From: Rhodococcus jostii NBRC 16295
GTDB lineage: Bacteria > Actinomycetota > Actinomycetes > Mycobacteriales > Mycobacteriaceae
Length of the DNA: 36,380 nucleotides
Reading direction: 5' to 3'
Assembly: GCF_001894825.1 (NCBI RefSeq)
Contig: NZ_BCWY01000088.1
Location: forward strand, 1 to 36,380
The notes beneath the pieces were generated by a model, which searched no databases, was not told the origin of the DNA, and saw nothing but the letters and a program-made list of their open reading frames with translations. Shown here in pieces: positions 17,564 through 25,522 of this stretch (the stretch's first letter is position 1; each line of letters opens with the position of its first letter). A program made the position numbers and the translations under genes.

Positions 17564-19045
17564 ATGCAACTGAGCGCGCAGGCACTGCAGCAGTTCGACG
17601 ACACCGTGCAGGTGCCGAACTACGATCGAAGCGACATCACCGTAGGGATAGTGCATTTCGGCGTCGGCGGATTCCACCGCGCGCATCAGGCGATGTACGT
17701 CGACCGGCTGTTGCGGCGCGGGGAGGCCCGTGACTGGGGAATCTGCGGCGTCGGGGTCCTGCCCGGGGACCGGCGCATGAAGGACGTACTCGACGCGCAG
17801 GACGGCCTGTACACGCTCGCACTGCGGCATTCCGACGGAACCTGGGACGTGAGCGTCATCGGATCCATCGTCGACTATCTCTTCGCCCCCGACGATCCCG
17901 AGGCGGTCATCGAGAAGATCGCCGCGGACACCACCCGCATCGTCTCACTGACGATCACCGAGGGCGGCTACAACTTCACCCACGACACCGGCGAGTTCGA
18001 TGCCGAGAACCCGGACGTCGTGCACGATCTCACCGACGGCGCCGCCCCGCGGACCACGTTCGGACTCGTCGTCGAGGCATTGGCGCGGCGTCGGGCGCGC
18101 GGGCTGCCGTCGCCGACCATCATGTCCTGCGACAACATTCAGGGCAACGGCGACGTGGCGCGCCGGATGTTCCTGGCGTACGCGGAGTTGAAGGACCCGG
18201 ACCTCGCCGAGTGGATGCGCACCGAGACGTCGTTCCCCAACTCGATGGTCGACCGCATCACGCCGGTCACCACGCCGGAGGTCACCGAGGCCCTGTCGAC
18301 CCGTTTCGGCATCGACGACCAGTGGCCCGTCGCCGCCGAACCGTTCACGTCCTGGGTGCTCGAGGACGCCTTCCCGCTCGGCCGCCCCGCATTCGAGGAC
18401 GTCGGCGTGCAGGTGGTCGACGACGTCGAACCCTACGAGCTGATGAAGCTGCGCCTGCTCAACGCGAGCCACCAGGGCCTCTGCTACTTCGGCTACCTGT
18501 CGGGGTACCGGCTCGTGCACGACGTCGCCCAGGATCCGCTGTTCGCCGACTTCCTGCTGGCCTACATGGACGAGGAGGCCACGCCCACCCTGGCACCGGT
18601 ACCCGGGGTCGACCTCGACGACTACAAACACACCCTGATCGAACGGTTCTCCAACCCCGAGATCCGCGACACGGTGGCCAGGTTGTGTGCCGAGTCCTCC
18701 GATCGCATCCCGAAGTGGCTGCTGCCCGTGATCCGCGAGAATCTGCTGGCCGACCGGCACATTCGACTGTCGGCCGCGATCGTGGCGAGCTGGGCCCGGT
18801 ATGCCGAGGGCGTCGACGAGGACGGCGGGCCCATCGACGTCGTCGACCAGTTGAAGGACTCCCTGGTGCCGATCGCGCGCAGCCAGCACGAGAACCCCAC
18901 CGCCTTCATCGAGAACCAGTCCGTCTTCGGTGACCTCGCCGACAACCCGCGCTTCGTCACCGCGTATCTCTGGGCGCTCGACTCACTGCACGGCGTCGGC
19001 GCACGGAAGACGCTCGAGGCTCTGCGTGAGAAGGTGCAGTCATGA
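17564..19045 (+). CDS. mannitol/D-arabitol 2-dehydrogenase (polyol-specific long-chain dehydrogenase)
   Basis: 493 aa, the standard length for mannitol 2-dehydrogenase/fructuronate reductase family enzymes. The N-terminal nucleotide-binding motif is FGVGGFHRAHQA. The catalytic signature K-x5-N-x2-H appears as KLRLLNASHQ, with the family blocks TITEGGYNF and MSCDNIQGNG. It oxidises D-mannitol to D-fructose and often D-arabitol to D-xylulose with NAD. The following fructokinase-like and xylulokinase genes fit both products. It begins 11 bases after the zinc dehydrogenase and its stop overlaps the next start as ATGA. Confidence 0.93.
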   Translation: MQLSAQALQQFDDTVQVPNYDRSDITVGIVHFGVGGFHRAHQAMYVDRLLRRGEARDWGICGVGVLPGDRRMKDVLDAQDGLYTLALRHSDGTWDVSVIGSIVDYLFAPDDPEAVIEKIAADTTRIVSLTITEGGYNFTHDTGEFDAENPDVVHDLTDGAAPRTTFGLVVEALARRRARGLPSPTIMSCDNIQGNGDVARRMFLAYAELKDPDLAEWMRTETSFPNSMVDRITPVTTPEVTEALSTRFGIDDQWPVAAEPFTSWVLEDAFPLGRPAFEDVGVQVVDDVEPYELMKLRLLNASHQGLCYFGYLSGYRLVHDVAQDPLFADFLLAYMDEEATPTLAPVPGVDLDDYKHTLIERFSNPEIRDTVARLCAESSDRIPKWLLPVIRENLLADRHIRLSAAIVASWARYAEGVDEDGGPIDVVDQLKDSLVPIARSQHENPTAFIENQSVFGDLADNPRFVTAYLWALDSLHGVGARKTLEALREKVQS

Positions 19046-19965
19046 GTCTGGTCATCGGTGAAGCCCTCATCGACATCGTCACGGCGGGCGACGGCGCCAC
19101 CACCGAATACGTCGGCGGCAGTCCCCTCAACGTCGCGGTCGGCCTCGGCCGGCTCGGCCGACCGGTCGAATTCGTCACCCGGATCGGCGACGACACGAGG
19201 GGCAGGTCGATCGTCCGGCACCTCGAGCAGTCGGGAGTGAGCCTCGCGCCCGGCAGCGTCACCGCCCAGCGGACGGCGACGGCCCACGCAACCCTCGATT
19301 CCGCCGGCGCCGCCACCTACGAGTTCGACATCGAATGGGATCTCCCGTCCCCCAGCGGCGCGTCGGCCCCGCCGCTGGTCCACACCGGTTCCATTGCCGC
19401 CGTGATGGAACCCGGGTGCGACGTAGTGGCCGACATGCTCGCCCGGCGACGCTCCGCGGCGACCATCAGCTACGACCCCAACGTGCGACCGGTGCTGATC
19501 ACCGACAAGGCACGCGCCCGGCAGCGGATCGAACACCTCGTGTCGATCTCCGACATCGTCAAGGTCAGCGACGAGGACCTCCGCTGGTACGACCCCGACC
19601 GGGATCCCGTCGACATCGCCCGCGACTGGCTGTCCCGCGGACCGGCCATGGTCGCGGTGACGAAGGGCGGCGAGGGTGCGTTCGCGGTCTGCGCCGCCGG
19701 ACTCGTCGAGGTCGCGGCCCGGGCCGTCGAGGTCGTCGACACCGTCGGCGCGGGTGACGCGTTCATGGCCGGACTCCTCGACGGGTTCTGGTCGCACGGG
19801 TTCCTCGGTGCGGAGAGCCGGGCCGCCCTCCACCGAATCGACCCGGAAGAGTTGCGGAACGTGCTGGACAACGCCGTGCTCACGTCGGGTCTCACGGTCG
19901 CGCGTCCCGGCGCCGACCTCCCCACCCGCGAAACGCTCGAACGCGCGGCGGGAGTCCGGCAATGA
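19042..19965 (+). CDS. PfkB-family sugar kinase, probable fructokinase
   Basis: 307 aa. The N-terminal substrate region GGSPLNVAVGLGRLGRPVEFVTRIGDD and the C-terminal catalytic motif DTVGAGDAFMAGLLDG (with the catalytic Asp) define the PfkB/ribokinase fold. YDPNVRPVLI and VTKGGEGAF are typical of fructokinases. It likely phosphorylates D-fructose from mannitol to fructose 6-phosphate. It overlaps its upstream and downstream neighbours by four bases on each side, so it is tightly coupled in the polyol operon. Confidence 0.92.
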   Translation: MSLVIGEALIDIVTAGDGATTEYVGGSPLNVAVGLGRLGRPVEFVTRIGDDTRGRSIVRHLEQSGVSLAPGSVTAQRTATAHATLDSAGAATYEFDIEWDLPSPSGASAPPLVHTGSIAAVMEPGCDVVADMLARRRSAATISYDPNVRPVLITDKARARQRIEHLVSISDIVKVSDEDLRWYDPDRDPVDIARDWLSRGPAMVAVTKGGEGAFAVCAAGLVEVAARAVEVVDTVGAGDAFMAGLLDGFWSHGFLGAESRAALHRIDPEELRNVLDNAVLTSGLTVARPGADLPTRETLERAAGVRQ

Positions 19966-21344
19966 CCCTCGTCGCCGGAATCGACTCGTCGACGCAGGCG
20001 TGCAAGGTGATCGTCTGCGACGCAGCCACCGGTGAACTCGTCCGCGAGGGCCGGGCGTCGCACCCGGACGGCACCGAGGTCGACCCGCAGGCATGGGCCG
20101 CGGCCCTCGACACCGCCATCGCCGCGGCCGGCGGACTGGACGACGTCGCGGCGGTATCGGTCGGAGCACAGCAGCACGGCATGGTGTGCCTCGACGACAC
20201 CGGATCCGTGGTGCGGCCAGCGTTGCTGTGGAACGACACTCGCTCGGCGGACGCCGCCGCGCAGTTGGTGGACGACCTCGGCGGACCGGACGCCTGGGCG
20301 GACGCCGTCGGTGTGGTCCCCCTGGCTGCCATCACCGTCAGCAAGCTGCGCTGGCTGGCCGATTCCGAACCGGCGAACGCCGACCGCACGTCCGCGGTGT
20401 GCCTGCCCCACGACTGGCTCGGCTGGCAACTCACCGGCAGAGCCGATCTCGGCACCCTGGCCACCGACCGCGGCGACGCCAGCGGCACCGGATACTTCTC
20501 GGCCGCCACCGACTCCTACCGCCCCGACCTGCTGGCGCTGGCGCTGCACGGACGGACCCCCGCCGTGCCGCGGGTCGCCGCACCGGCCGAGCGGATCGGC
20601 GAAACCCGGTGGGGCGCCGCCGTCGGTCCCGGCACCGGCGACAATGCCTCTGCCGCACTGGCTCTCGACGCGCAGGAAGGCGACATCGTCGTGTCCGTGG
20701 GAACGTCGGGGGTCGTGTCCGCGGTGTCCGTGACACCCGCGAACGACCCGGGCGGGTTCGTCGCCGGATTCGCCGACGCCACCGGGCGTCAACTCCCGCT
20801 CGTGTGCACGCTCAACGCGGCCCGGGTGCTCGACGCGACCGCCTCCCTGCTGGGGGTCGATCACGACGAACTGTCGCGGCTGGCGCTGTCCGCGCCGTCC
20901 GGCAGCGGCGGCCTGGTGATGGTGCCGTATCTGGAGGGTGAGCGCACCCCCAACCGACCGAACGCCACCGGCACCATCGACGGACTGCGCCTGGCCAATT
21001 CGACTCCCGCCCACCTCGCCCGCGCGGCGGTCGAGGGCCTGCTGTGCGGACTGGCCGACGGCATCGACCACCTCACCGCCCAGGGCGTCAGTGTGCGGCG
21101 CATCCTTCTGGTCGGCGGCGGCGCCCGCTCGCAGGCACTCTGTGAACTGGCACCCGCGATCTTCGGTGCCCCGGTCCTCGTGCCGCAACCGGCGGAGTAC
21201 GTCGCGATCGGCGCCTGCAGGCAGGCGGCGTGGACCCTGGCCGGGACCCCCGAACCGCCCAAGTGGACTCAGACGTCCACCCGGCGTTTCGAGGCCGACC
21301 CCGCACCCGAAGTGCGCGAAAGGTACGCCTCCGTGAGGCGCTGA
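19962..21344 (+). CDS. xylB: xylulokinase (FGGY family)
   Basis: 460 aa. The phosphate-1 motif GIDSSTQACKVIVCD opens the protein, followed by AVSVGAQQHGMVCLDD, WNDTRS, the catalytic-base segment GTGDNASAALALDAQEGD and the adenosine motif LVGGGARSQALCELAPAIFG. It phosphorylates D-xylulose, expected from D-arabitol or xylitol oxidation, to D-xylulose 5-phosphate for the pentose phosphate pathway. It is the last gene of the polyol operon; a strong hairpin follows immediately after the stop. Confidence 0.93.
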   Translation: MTLVAGIDSSTQACKVIVCDAATGELVREGRASHPDGTEVDPQAWAAALDTAIAAAGGLDDVAAVSVGAQQHGMVCLDDTGSVVRPALLWNDTRSADAAAQLVDDLGGPDAWADAVGVVPLAAITVSKLRWLADSEPANADRTSAVCLPHDWLGWQLTGRADLGTLATDRGDASGTGYFSAATDSYRPDLLALALHGRTPAVPRVAAPAERIGETRWGAAVGPGTGDNASAALALDAQEGDIVVSVGTSGVVSAVSVTPANDPGGFVAGFADATGRQLPLVCTLNAARVLDATASLLGVDHDELSRLALSAPSGSGGLVMVPYLEGERTPNRPNATGTIDGLRLANSTPAHLARAAVEGLLCGLADGIDHLTAQGVSVRRILLVGGGARSQALCELAPAIFGAPVLVPQPAEYVAIGACRQAAWTLAGTPEPPKWTQTSTRRFEADPAPEVRERYASVRR

Positions 21345-21348
21345 CGCG

Positions 21349-21394
21349 CCCGTGCGTGGTTAACGAGTCTCTGGACTCCTCAACCGCGCACGGG
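21349..21394. terminator. bidirectional terminator hairpin, copy 1 of a dispersed palindrome
   Basis: Two 21-nt arms (left arm starts CCCGTGCG, right arm ends GCACGGG; 18 of 21 positions pair) around the loop TCTG, sitting exactly between the convergent xylB and oxidoreductase stops. A near-identical palindrome recurs at 25465-25510, so it is also a dispersed repeat. There is no T tract, as is common in actinobacteria. Confidence 0.75.
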
Positions 21395-21397
21395 GGG

Positions 21398-22405
21398 CTA
21401 CGCCACCTTGACCAGCATCTTCCCGACGTTTCCGCCGCGCATGAGCTGCAGGAACGCGTCGACCGAGTTCTCGATACCGTCGACGACGGTCTCGTCGTGG
21501 ACGACGTCGCCGGACGCGAGCCACGGTCCCATCTTGGCGGCGAACTCGGGGAACAGGTGGGTGTAGTTGCCGAGGGTGAAGCCCCGGAGGGTGAGGCCGC
21601 GGCTGATGATGTTCACCAGGTTGTCGGGTCCCGGCGCGCGCTCGGTGGCGTTGTACGCGGAGATCGCGCCGCACAGGGCGGCGCGGCCCCCGTTGCGCAT
21701 GACGTCGAGTGCGGCCTCGAGGTGGTCGCCGCCGACGTTGTCGAAGTAGACGTCGATGCCGTCGCCGGCGATCTCGCGCAACTGTTCGCGGACCGGCGCC
21801 TGCTTGTAATCGAAAGCGGCGCTGTACCCGTACTTGTCGGTGAGCAGCGCGACCTTCTCCGCGGACCCGGCGGATCCGATGACCCGCGAGGCGCCCTCGA
21901 GTCGGGCGATCTGCCCGGCAGCGGTGCCCACTGCGCCCGCGGCTCCGGAGATGAACACGGAATCGCCGGGGTTCAGGTGGGCGATGTGCAGCAATCCGAC
22001 GTACGCCGTGAGCCCGGTCAGTCCGAGGATGCCCAAGTATGCCGAGATCGAGACGCCCGGAATCTCGTCGACGACCCGGAACGCGGCGGCGTCACCCTGC
22101 GCGACGTCACGCCACCCGAGATCGTGGACCACGACCGAACCGACCGGGTGGGTAGCGGCCGTGGATTCGACGACGCGGCCGACGGCGCCGCCGGTCATCG
22201 TCTCGCCCAGCACGAACGGCGGAATGTACGACTTCACATCGTTCATCCGGCCGCGCATGTAGGGGTCGACCGAGGTGAATTCGTTGGCCACGCGCACCTG
22301 GTCGGTCCCGAGGCCGGGCAATTCGACGGTGACGGTGCGGAAGTCGTCCTGGGTCGGCCAGCCCACCGGGCGAGTGATCAGCTGGATCTGGGTACTGGAG
22401 GTCAC
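21398..22405 (-). CDS. NADP-dependent oxidoreductase, MDR family (prostaglandin reductase/CurA-like)
   Basis: 335 aa from GTG 22405 with AAAGGA upstream. The zinc-free medium-chain reductase pattern is clear: an N-terminal substrate block VDPYMRGRMNDVKSY, YLGILGLTGLTAYVGL, the NADP-binding ISGAAGAVGTAAGQIA, GIDVYFDNVGGDHL and ICxxI-like CGAISAYN. This group reduces alpha,beta-unsaturated aldehydes and ketones with NADPH. It is cotranscribed with the DUF1304 gene, which ends 26 bases upstream. Control by the divergent TetR gene is likely and would fit a response to reactive carbonyls or electrophiles. Confidence 0.9.
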   Translation of the reverse strand: MTSSTQIQLITRPVGWPTQDDFRTVTVELPGLGTDQVRVANEFTSVDPYMRGRMNDVKSYIPPFVLGETMTGGAVGRVVESTAATHPVGSVVVHDLGWRDVAQGDAAAFRVVDEIPGVSISAYLGILGLTGLTAYVGLLHIAHLNPGDSVFISGAAGAVGTAAGQIARLEGASRVIGSAGSAEKVALLTDKYGYSAAFDYKQAPVREQLREIAGDGIDVYFDNVGGDHLEAALDVMRNGGRAALCGAISAYNATERAPGPDNLVNIISRGLTLRGFTLGNYTHLFPEFAAKMGPWLASGDVVHDETVVDGIENSVDAFLQLMRGGNVGKMLVKVA

Positions 22406-22431
22406 GGGTAGTCCTTTCGATGCTTCTGAGG

Positions 22432-22818
22432 TCACAGCGCCAGTCCGAGCGCGAGGAGGATGACGGCGAGCAGCGGCAGCGTTCCCTGTGTGATCGCCGC
22501 CCGTGCCTTGTCGGGCGAGGACAGCAGGAGCACCAGGGCTGCGAGCAGCATGGATCCCGCGCCGGCGAAGATCAGTGCCGACCCGACCGCGGTGGCGCCG
22601 ATGACGACGGCGACGATACCGACTGCCGTCACGATCGCCAGGAAGAGGTTGTAGAACCCCTGATTGAAAGCAAGTTCCTTGGTGGCATTGGCTTCTTCGG
22701 CACTGGTCCCGAACGTCGCGCGGGTGCGCGGAGCGGTCCAGAGGACGGACTCGAGCACGAAGATGTAGACGTGCAGCGCACTGGCGAGTGCGGCAAGAAC
22801 AAGACCCGCGGCGACCAT
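22432..22818 (-). CDS. DUF1304 family membrane protein
   Basis: 128 aa from ATG 22818, preceded by GGAGGAG. Four hydrophobic segments are visible: MVAAGLVLAALASALHVYIF, the FNQGFYNLFLAIVTAVGI region, VVIGATAVGSALIFAGAG and PLLAVILLALGLAL. The polar loop ESVLWTAPRTRATFG followed by NQGFYN is the DUF1304 signature. Biochemical function is unknown for the family. It lies between a TetR-controlled promoter and the NADP oxidoreductase, so it probably takes part in the same stress response. Confidence 0.85.
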   Translation of the reverse strand: MVAAGLVLAALASALHVYIFVLESVLWTAPRTRATFGTSAEEANATKELAFNQGFYNLFLAIVTAVGIVAVVIGATAVGSALIFAGAGSMLLAALVLLLSSPDKARAAITQGTLPLLAVILLALGLAL

Positions 22819-22843
22819 ACGAAACTCCTCCTCGTTCTGAACT

Positions 22844-22871
22844 GACCATTTCAATATATACTGAAATGGTC
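22844..22871. promoter_or_regulatory. TetR operator between divergent genes
   Basis: Perfect inverted repeat GACCATTTCA-N8-TGAAATGGTC with an all-but-one A/T spacer (ATATATAC) in the 80-bp gap between DUF1304 and tetR. The size (28 bp) and placement over both promoters are what is expected for autorepression by the adjacent TetR and control of the DUF1304-oxidoreductase operon. Confidence 0.85.
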
Positions 22872-22898
22872 GTTTCACAACCATGAGTGAGGACCGTC

Positions 22899-23489
22899 AT
22901 GCCGCGCACACAGGACTTCGACACGGCCGAGGTGATCGGCCACGCCCGCGACCTGTTCTGGGACAAAGGCTTCGAAGCCACATCGATTCCCGATCTCGAA
23001 CGCGTCACGGGTTTGAATCGGTCGAGTCTGTACAACGCGTTCACCAGCAAACGTGGACTGTTCGACGCCGCCGTGCACGACTACCTCGACCGCGTGGTGC
23101 GCCCCCGGCTCCGCATCCTGACCGACGAACCGACCCGCCCCGACGCCGCCGTGCGCTACTACCGCAGCCTCGCCGGCGCCCTCGCGTCCCTCCCCGACGA
23201 CACCCCCGGCCGCGGCTGCCTGCTCCTCAACAGCGCGGCAGGGTTCGCCGCGCACGACGACACGCAACGGTCCGTGGTCGACGCGTACCAGCGCGAACTG
23301 TCCGCGGCGCTCACGCACGCGCTACAGGCCCACGACCCGGACGCGTCGACCGCCACCCTGGCACACCGGACCCGGCTCCTGACCTCCCTGTCCGTCAGCG
23401 CCCTCCTGCTGTCGCGGGTCAACCGCGACGAGGCCGTGGCCGTCGCGAACACCGCCGTCGAGCAGCTGGAGGAATGGCGCCGCACGTGA
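22899..23489 (+). CDS. TetR-family regulator of the DUF1304-oxidoreductase operon
   Basis: 196 aa from ATG 22899 with GAGGA five bases upstream (GTG 22887 is an alternative). The DNA-binding domain reads LFWDKGFEATSIPDLERVTGLNRSSLYNAFTSKRGLFDAAV, the pattern of AcrR/YcdC-like TetR proteins that often sense electrophiles. A C-terminal ligand domain follows, with GRGCLLLNSAAGF. It is divergent from the DUF1304 gene across a perfect operator. Its stop codon lies inside the palindrome at 23486-23525. Confidence 0.92.
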   Translation: MPRTQDFDTAEVIGHARDLFWDKGFEATSIPDLERVTGLNRSSLYNAFTSKRGLFDAAVHDYLDRVVRPRLRILTDEPTRPDAAVRYYRSLAGALASLPDDTPGRGCLLLNSAAGFAAHDDTQRSVVDAYQRELSAALTHALQAHDPDASTATLAHRTRLLTSLSVSALLLSRVNRDEAVAVANTAVEQLEEWRRT

Positions 23490-23525
23490 GTGGCAATGTG
23501 TGCCCCGGCACACATTGCCACTCAC
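23486..23525. terminator. perfect palindrome acting as bidirectional terminator; dispersed repeat
   Basis: A perfect 19-bp inverted repeat, GTGAGTGGCAATGTGTGCC, with a CC centre and the exact reverse complement. Each arm supplies the stop codon (TGA) of the gene entering it: tetR on plus and the hydrolase on minus. The first 21 bases recur exactly at the end of the window (36360-36380). Confidence 0.85.
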
Positions 23526-24751
23526 ATGGCGGTGACCCAGTCCGCCATCACGTCCGCCAGGGCCTCGGCGCCGCGGTTGCAGTCGTCGGCTTCGGCGAAT
23601 TCGTCGGGCGAGTGGGACACGCCGGTGGGGTTGCGGACGAACATCATCGCGGTGGGGACTTTCGCCGACAGGATGCCGGCGTCGTGCCCGGCGGCGGTCG
23701 GGAGGACGGGAATGTCACCGAGGTGGGCAAGGGAGCGGCGCAGCCGTTCGCGGGTGGAGTGCGGGAACTCGACGATCGGCGTAACCGATTCGGCGTCGAC
23801 CTCGAGGCCGATGCCGTCGGCGGCCGCGTAGGCCTGCGCCTCGGCGGTGATCTGCTGCACCAGCCTGGTCAGCGTTTCCTCGTCGGCGGCCCGGGCGTCG
23901 AGCCACGCACGCACCTCCGACGGAATGGCGTTGGCACCGTTGGGAAGTACCCGCACCTTACCGAACGTCGCGACCGCCTCGTGTAGCGTCGCGGCGGTCC
24001 GGGCGGTGTGCACCGAGGACGCGAACGCGAGCATCGGGTCGCGGCGGTCGACGAGCCGGGTGGCGCCGGCGTGGTTGGCTTCACCGGAGAACACGAACTG
24101 CCACCGGCCGTGCGGCCAGATCGACGACGCGACGGCGATGGGACTGTCGATCAGGTCGAGGGCGCGTCCCTGCTCGACGTGCAGTTCGACGTACACCCCC
24201 ACACGGTCGACGAGGTCGGGATCCTCCCCGAGATGGCGCGGGTCGCGGCCGGCGCCTATCAGTGCCTCGGCGAGGCTGACGCCGTCGCTGTCCCGCAACG
24301 CCAGGGCGCGCGCGGGTGCCACTGCTCCGGTGGAGAGTTGCGAGCCGACACACGCCACACCGAACCGTGCACCCTCCTCGTCGGAGAAGGCCGTCACCGC
24401 GACCGGACGCGTCGGCTCGATCCCCCGCTCGCGGACGAGGTCGATCGCGGCGAACGCGCACACCACTCCCAGCGGTCCGTCGTAGGCGCCACCGTCGGGC
24501 ACCGAGTCGAGGTGCGATCCGGTGACGAAGGCGTCGCGGGGATCGCCCACCCAGTCCACGGGCATCCACCACGCCCAGAGGTTGCCGTTTCGGTCCTCCT
24601 CGACACTCATTCCTCGTGCCTGCGCGCAGTCCGAGAACCATTCGCGCAGCGTCATGTCGGCGTCGTTCCACGCGAATCGGCGGTATCCCCGTGTCGATTT
24701 GTGCTGTCCCACATCGAGGATGCTCGCCCACAGCGAATCGAAGGATGTCAT
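23522..24751 (-). CDS. Zn-dependent amidohydrolase, allantoate/N-carbamoyl-L-amino-acid hydrolase family
   Basis: 409-aa M20-type enzyme. Metal ligands are visible as GSHLDSVPDGGAYDGPLGV (H80, D91), FSDEEGARFG (E125/E126), ELHVEQG and the late AGHDAG. SGEANHAGATR and GKVRVLPNGANAIPSEV belong to the dimerisation domain of the AllC/HyuC/beta-ureidopropionase group. These enzymes hydrolyse N-carbamoyl or ureido groups to release ammonia and CO2. It lies 32 bases downstream of an XRE-cupin regulator and is probably cotranscribed. With an amine-catabolism operon next door, a nitrogen-scavenging role is reasonable, but the substrate is not determined. Confidence 0.88.
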   Translation of the reverse strand: MTSFDSLWASILDVGQHKSTRGYRRFAWNDADMTLREWFSDCAQARGMSVEEDRNGNLWAWWMPVDWVGDPRDAFVTGSHLDSVPDGGAYDGPLGVVCAFAAIDLVRERGIEPTRPVAVTAFSDEEGARFGVACVGSQLSTGAVAPARALALRDSDGVSLAEALIGAGRDPRHLGEDPDLVDRVGVYVELHVEQGRALDLIDSPIAVASSIWPHGRWQFVFSGEANHAGATRLVDRRDPMLAFASSVHTARTAATLHEAVATFGKVRVLPNGANAIPSEVRAWLDARAADEETLTRLVQQITAEAQAYAAADGIGLEVDAESVTPIVEFPHSTRERLRRSLAHLGDIPVLPTAAGHDAGILSAKVPTAMMFVRNPTGVSHSPDEFAEADDCNRGAEALADVMADWVTAM

Positions 24752-24783
24752 GTTCTCGGTCCTCTACTGTCAGTGCGTGGACG

Positions 24784-25437
24784 TCAGTCCGTGTGGTTGT
24801 CGGGGTAGGCGGTGATGGCGAGGAAGCGGATGGGCAGGGTCACGAGCTGTTTCGGTCCGTGCACACCCTCACCGTCGAGCAGTAACGCGTCGCCAGGCCG
24901 GAGGGTGTAGTCGCTGTCGTCGTGGCTGTACACCATCTCGCCGTCGAGCATGTACAGCAGTTCGGTGCCCGGGTGCTGGAACCGCGGGCTGGTCGGCGAT
25001 TCATGGTGCAGAGTGACGACGACGGATTCGAGTCGCTTGTGCTGTCCGCGCAGCGAACCCAGCATCTCGTAGTGGTGGCCGGCGCGGGTGCCCCGTCCCA
25101 CGATCTCCGCCCCGGTTCCTGCCGCTGTGAAGACGGATTCGCGGTGGGCGTCGGCGCCCCGGAACAACGTGGTGATCGGGACGTCGAGGCCGGTGGCGAG
25201 CCTGGACAGCGTGGCGAGGCTGCACGAGGTCTGCGCGTTCTCGATCTTCGACAGCATCGCCTTCGAGATGCCGACGTGCTGGGCCAGTTCGCTGACGGAC
25301 CTACCGGTGTTGATGCGCAGGCGTCGCACCTGGGCACCGATCGCGGCTTCGACACCGGACTGCCCGGCGACGTCCGGCGGCACCTCTCGTCCACCGTCGT
25401 CGTGCAGGATCGGCCGGGTCACACTGGCGGTCGACAT
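24784..25437 (-). CDS. XRE-cupin transcriptional regulator
   Basis: 217 aa from ATG 25437, preceded by AGGAGGAAGC. An N-terminal HTH_3 domain (about 33-88) reads VRRLRINTGRSVSELAQHVGISKAMLSKIENAQTS. A C-terminal cupin (about 140-205) includes HPGTELLYMLDGEMVYSHDDSDYTLRPGDALLLDG. Such two-domain regulators, related to PuuR, commonly control amine, polyamine or amino-acid catabolism. It lies between the amine operon and the hydrolase, on the same strand as both, separated from the former by a long hairpin, so it may govern either. Confidence 0.9.
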   Translation of the reverse strand: MSTASVTRPILHDDGGREVPPDVAGQSGVEAAIGAQVRRLRINTGRSVSELAQHVGISKAMLSKIENAQTSCSLATLSRLATGLDVPITTLFRGADAHRESVFTAAGTGAEIVGRGTRAGHHYEMLGSLRGQHKRLESVVVTLHHESPTSPRFQHPGTELLYMLDGEMVYSHDDSDYTLRPGDALLLDGEGVHGPKQLVTLPIRFLAITAYPDNHTD

Positions 25438-25464
25438 TGCTTCCTCCTGTCCAGGCGCTCCGCG

Positions 25465-25510
25465 CCCGTGCGTGGTTGACGAGTCTCTGGACTCCTCGAG
25501 CACGCACGGG
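25465..25510. terminator. terminator hairpin, copy 2 of the dispersed palindrome
   Basis: 21-nt arms, 18 positions paired, loop TCTG; the stem extends two more G-C pairs outward. The left arm differs from the 21349 copy by a single base (G for A). The right arms differ at positions spread around GAGCAC versus AACCGC. It lies after the end of the amine operon and before the regulator on the same strand, so here it would separate two co-directional units. Confidence 0.75.
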
Positions 25511-25522
25511 CGGCGGAGCCGC

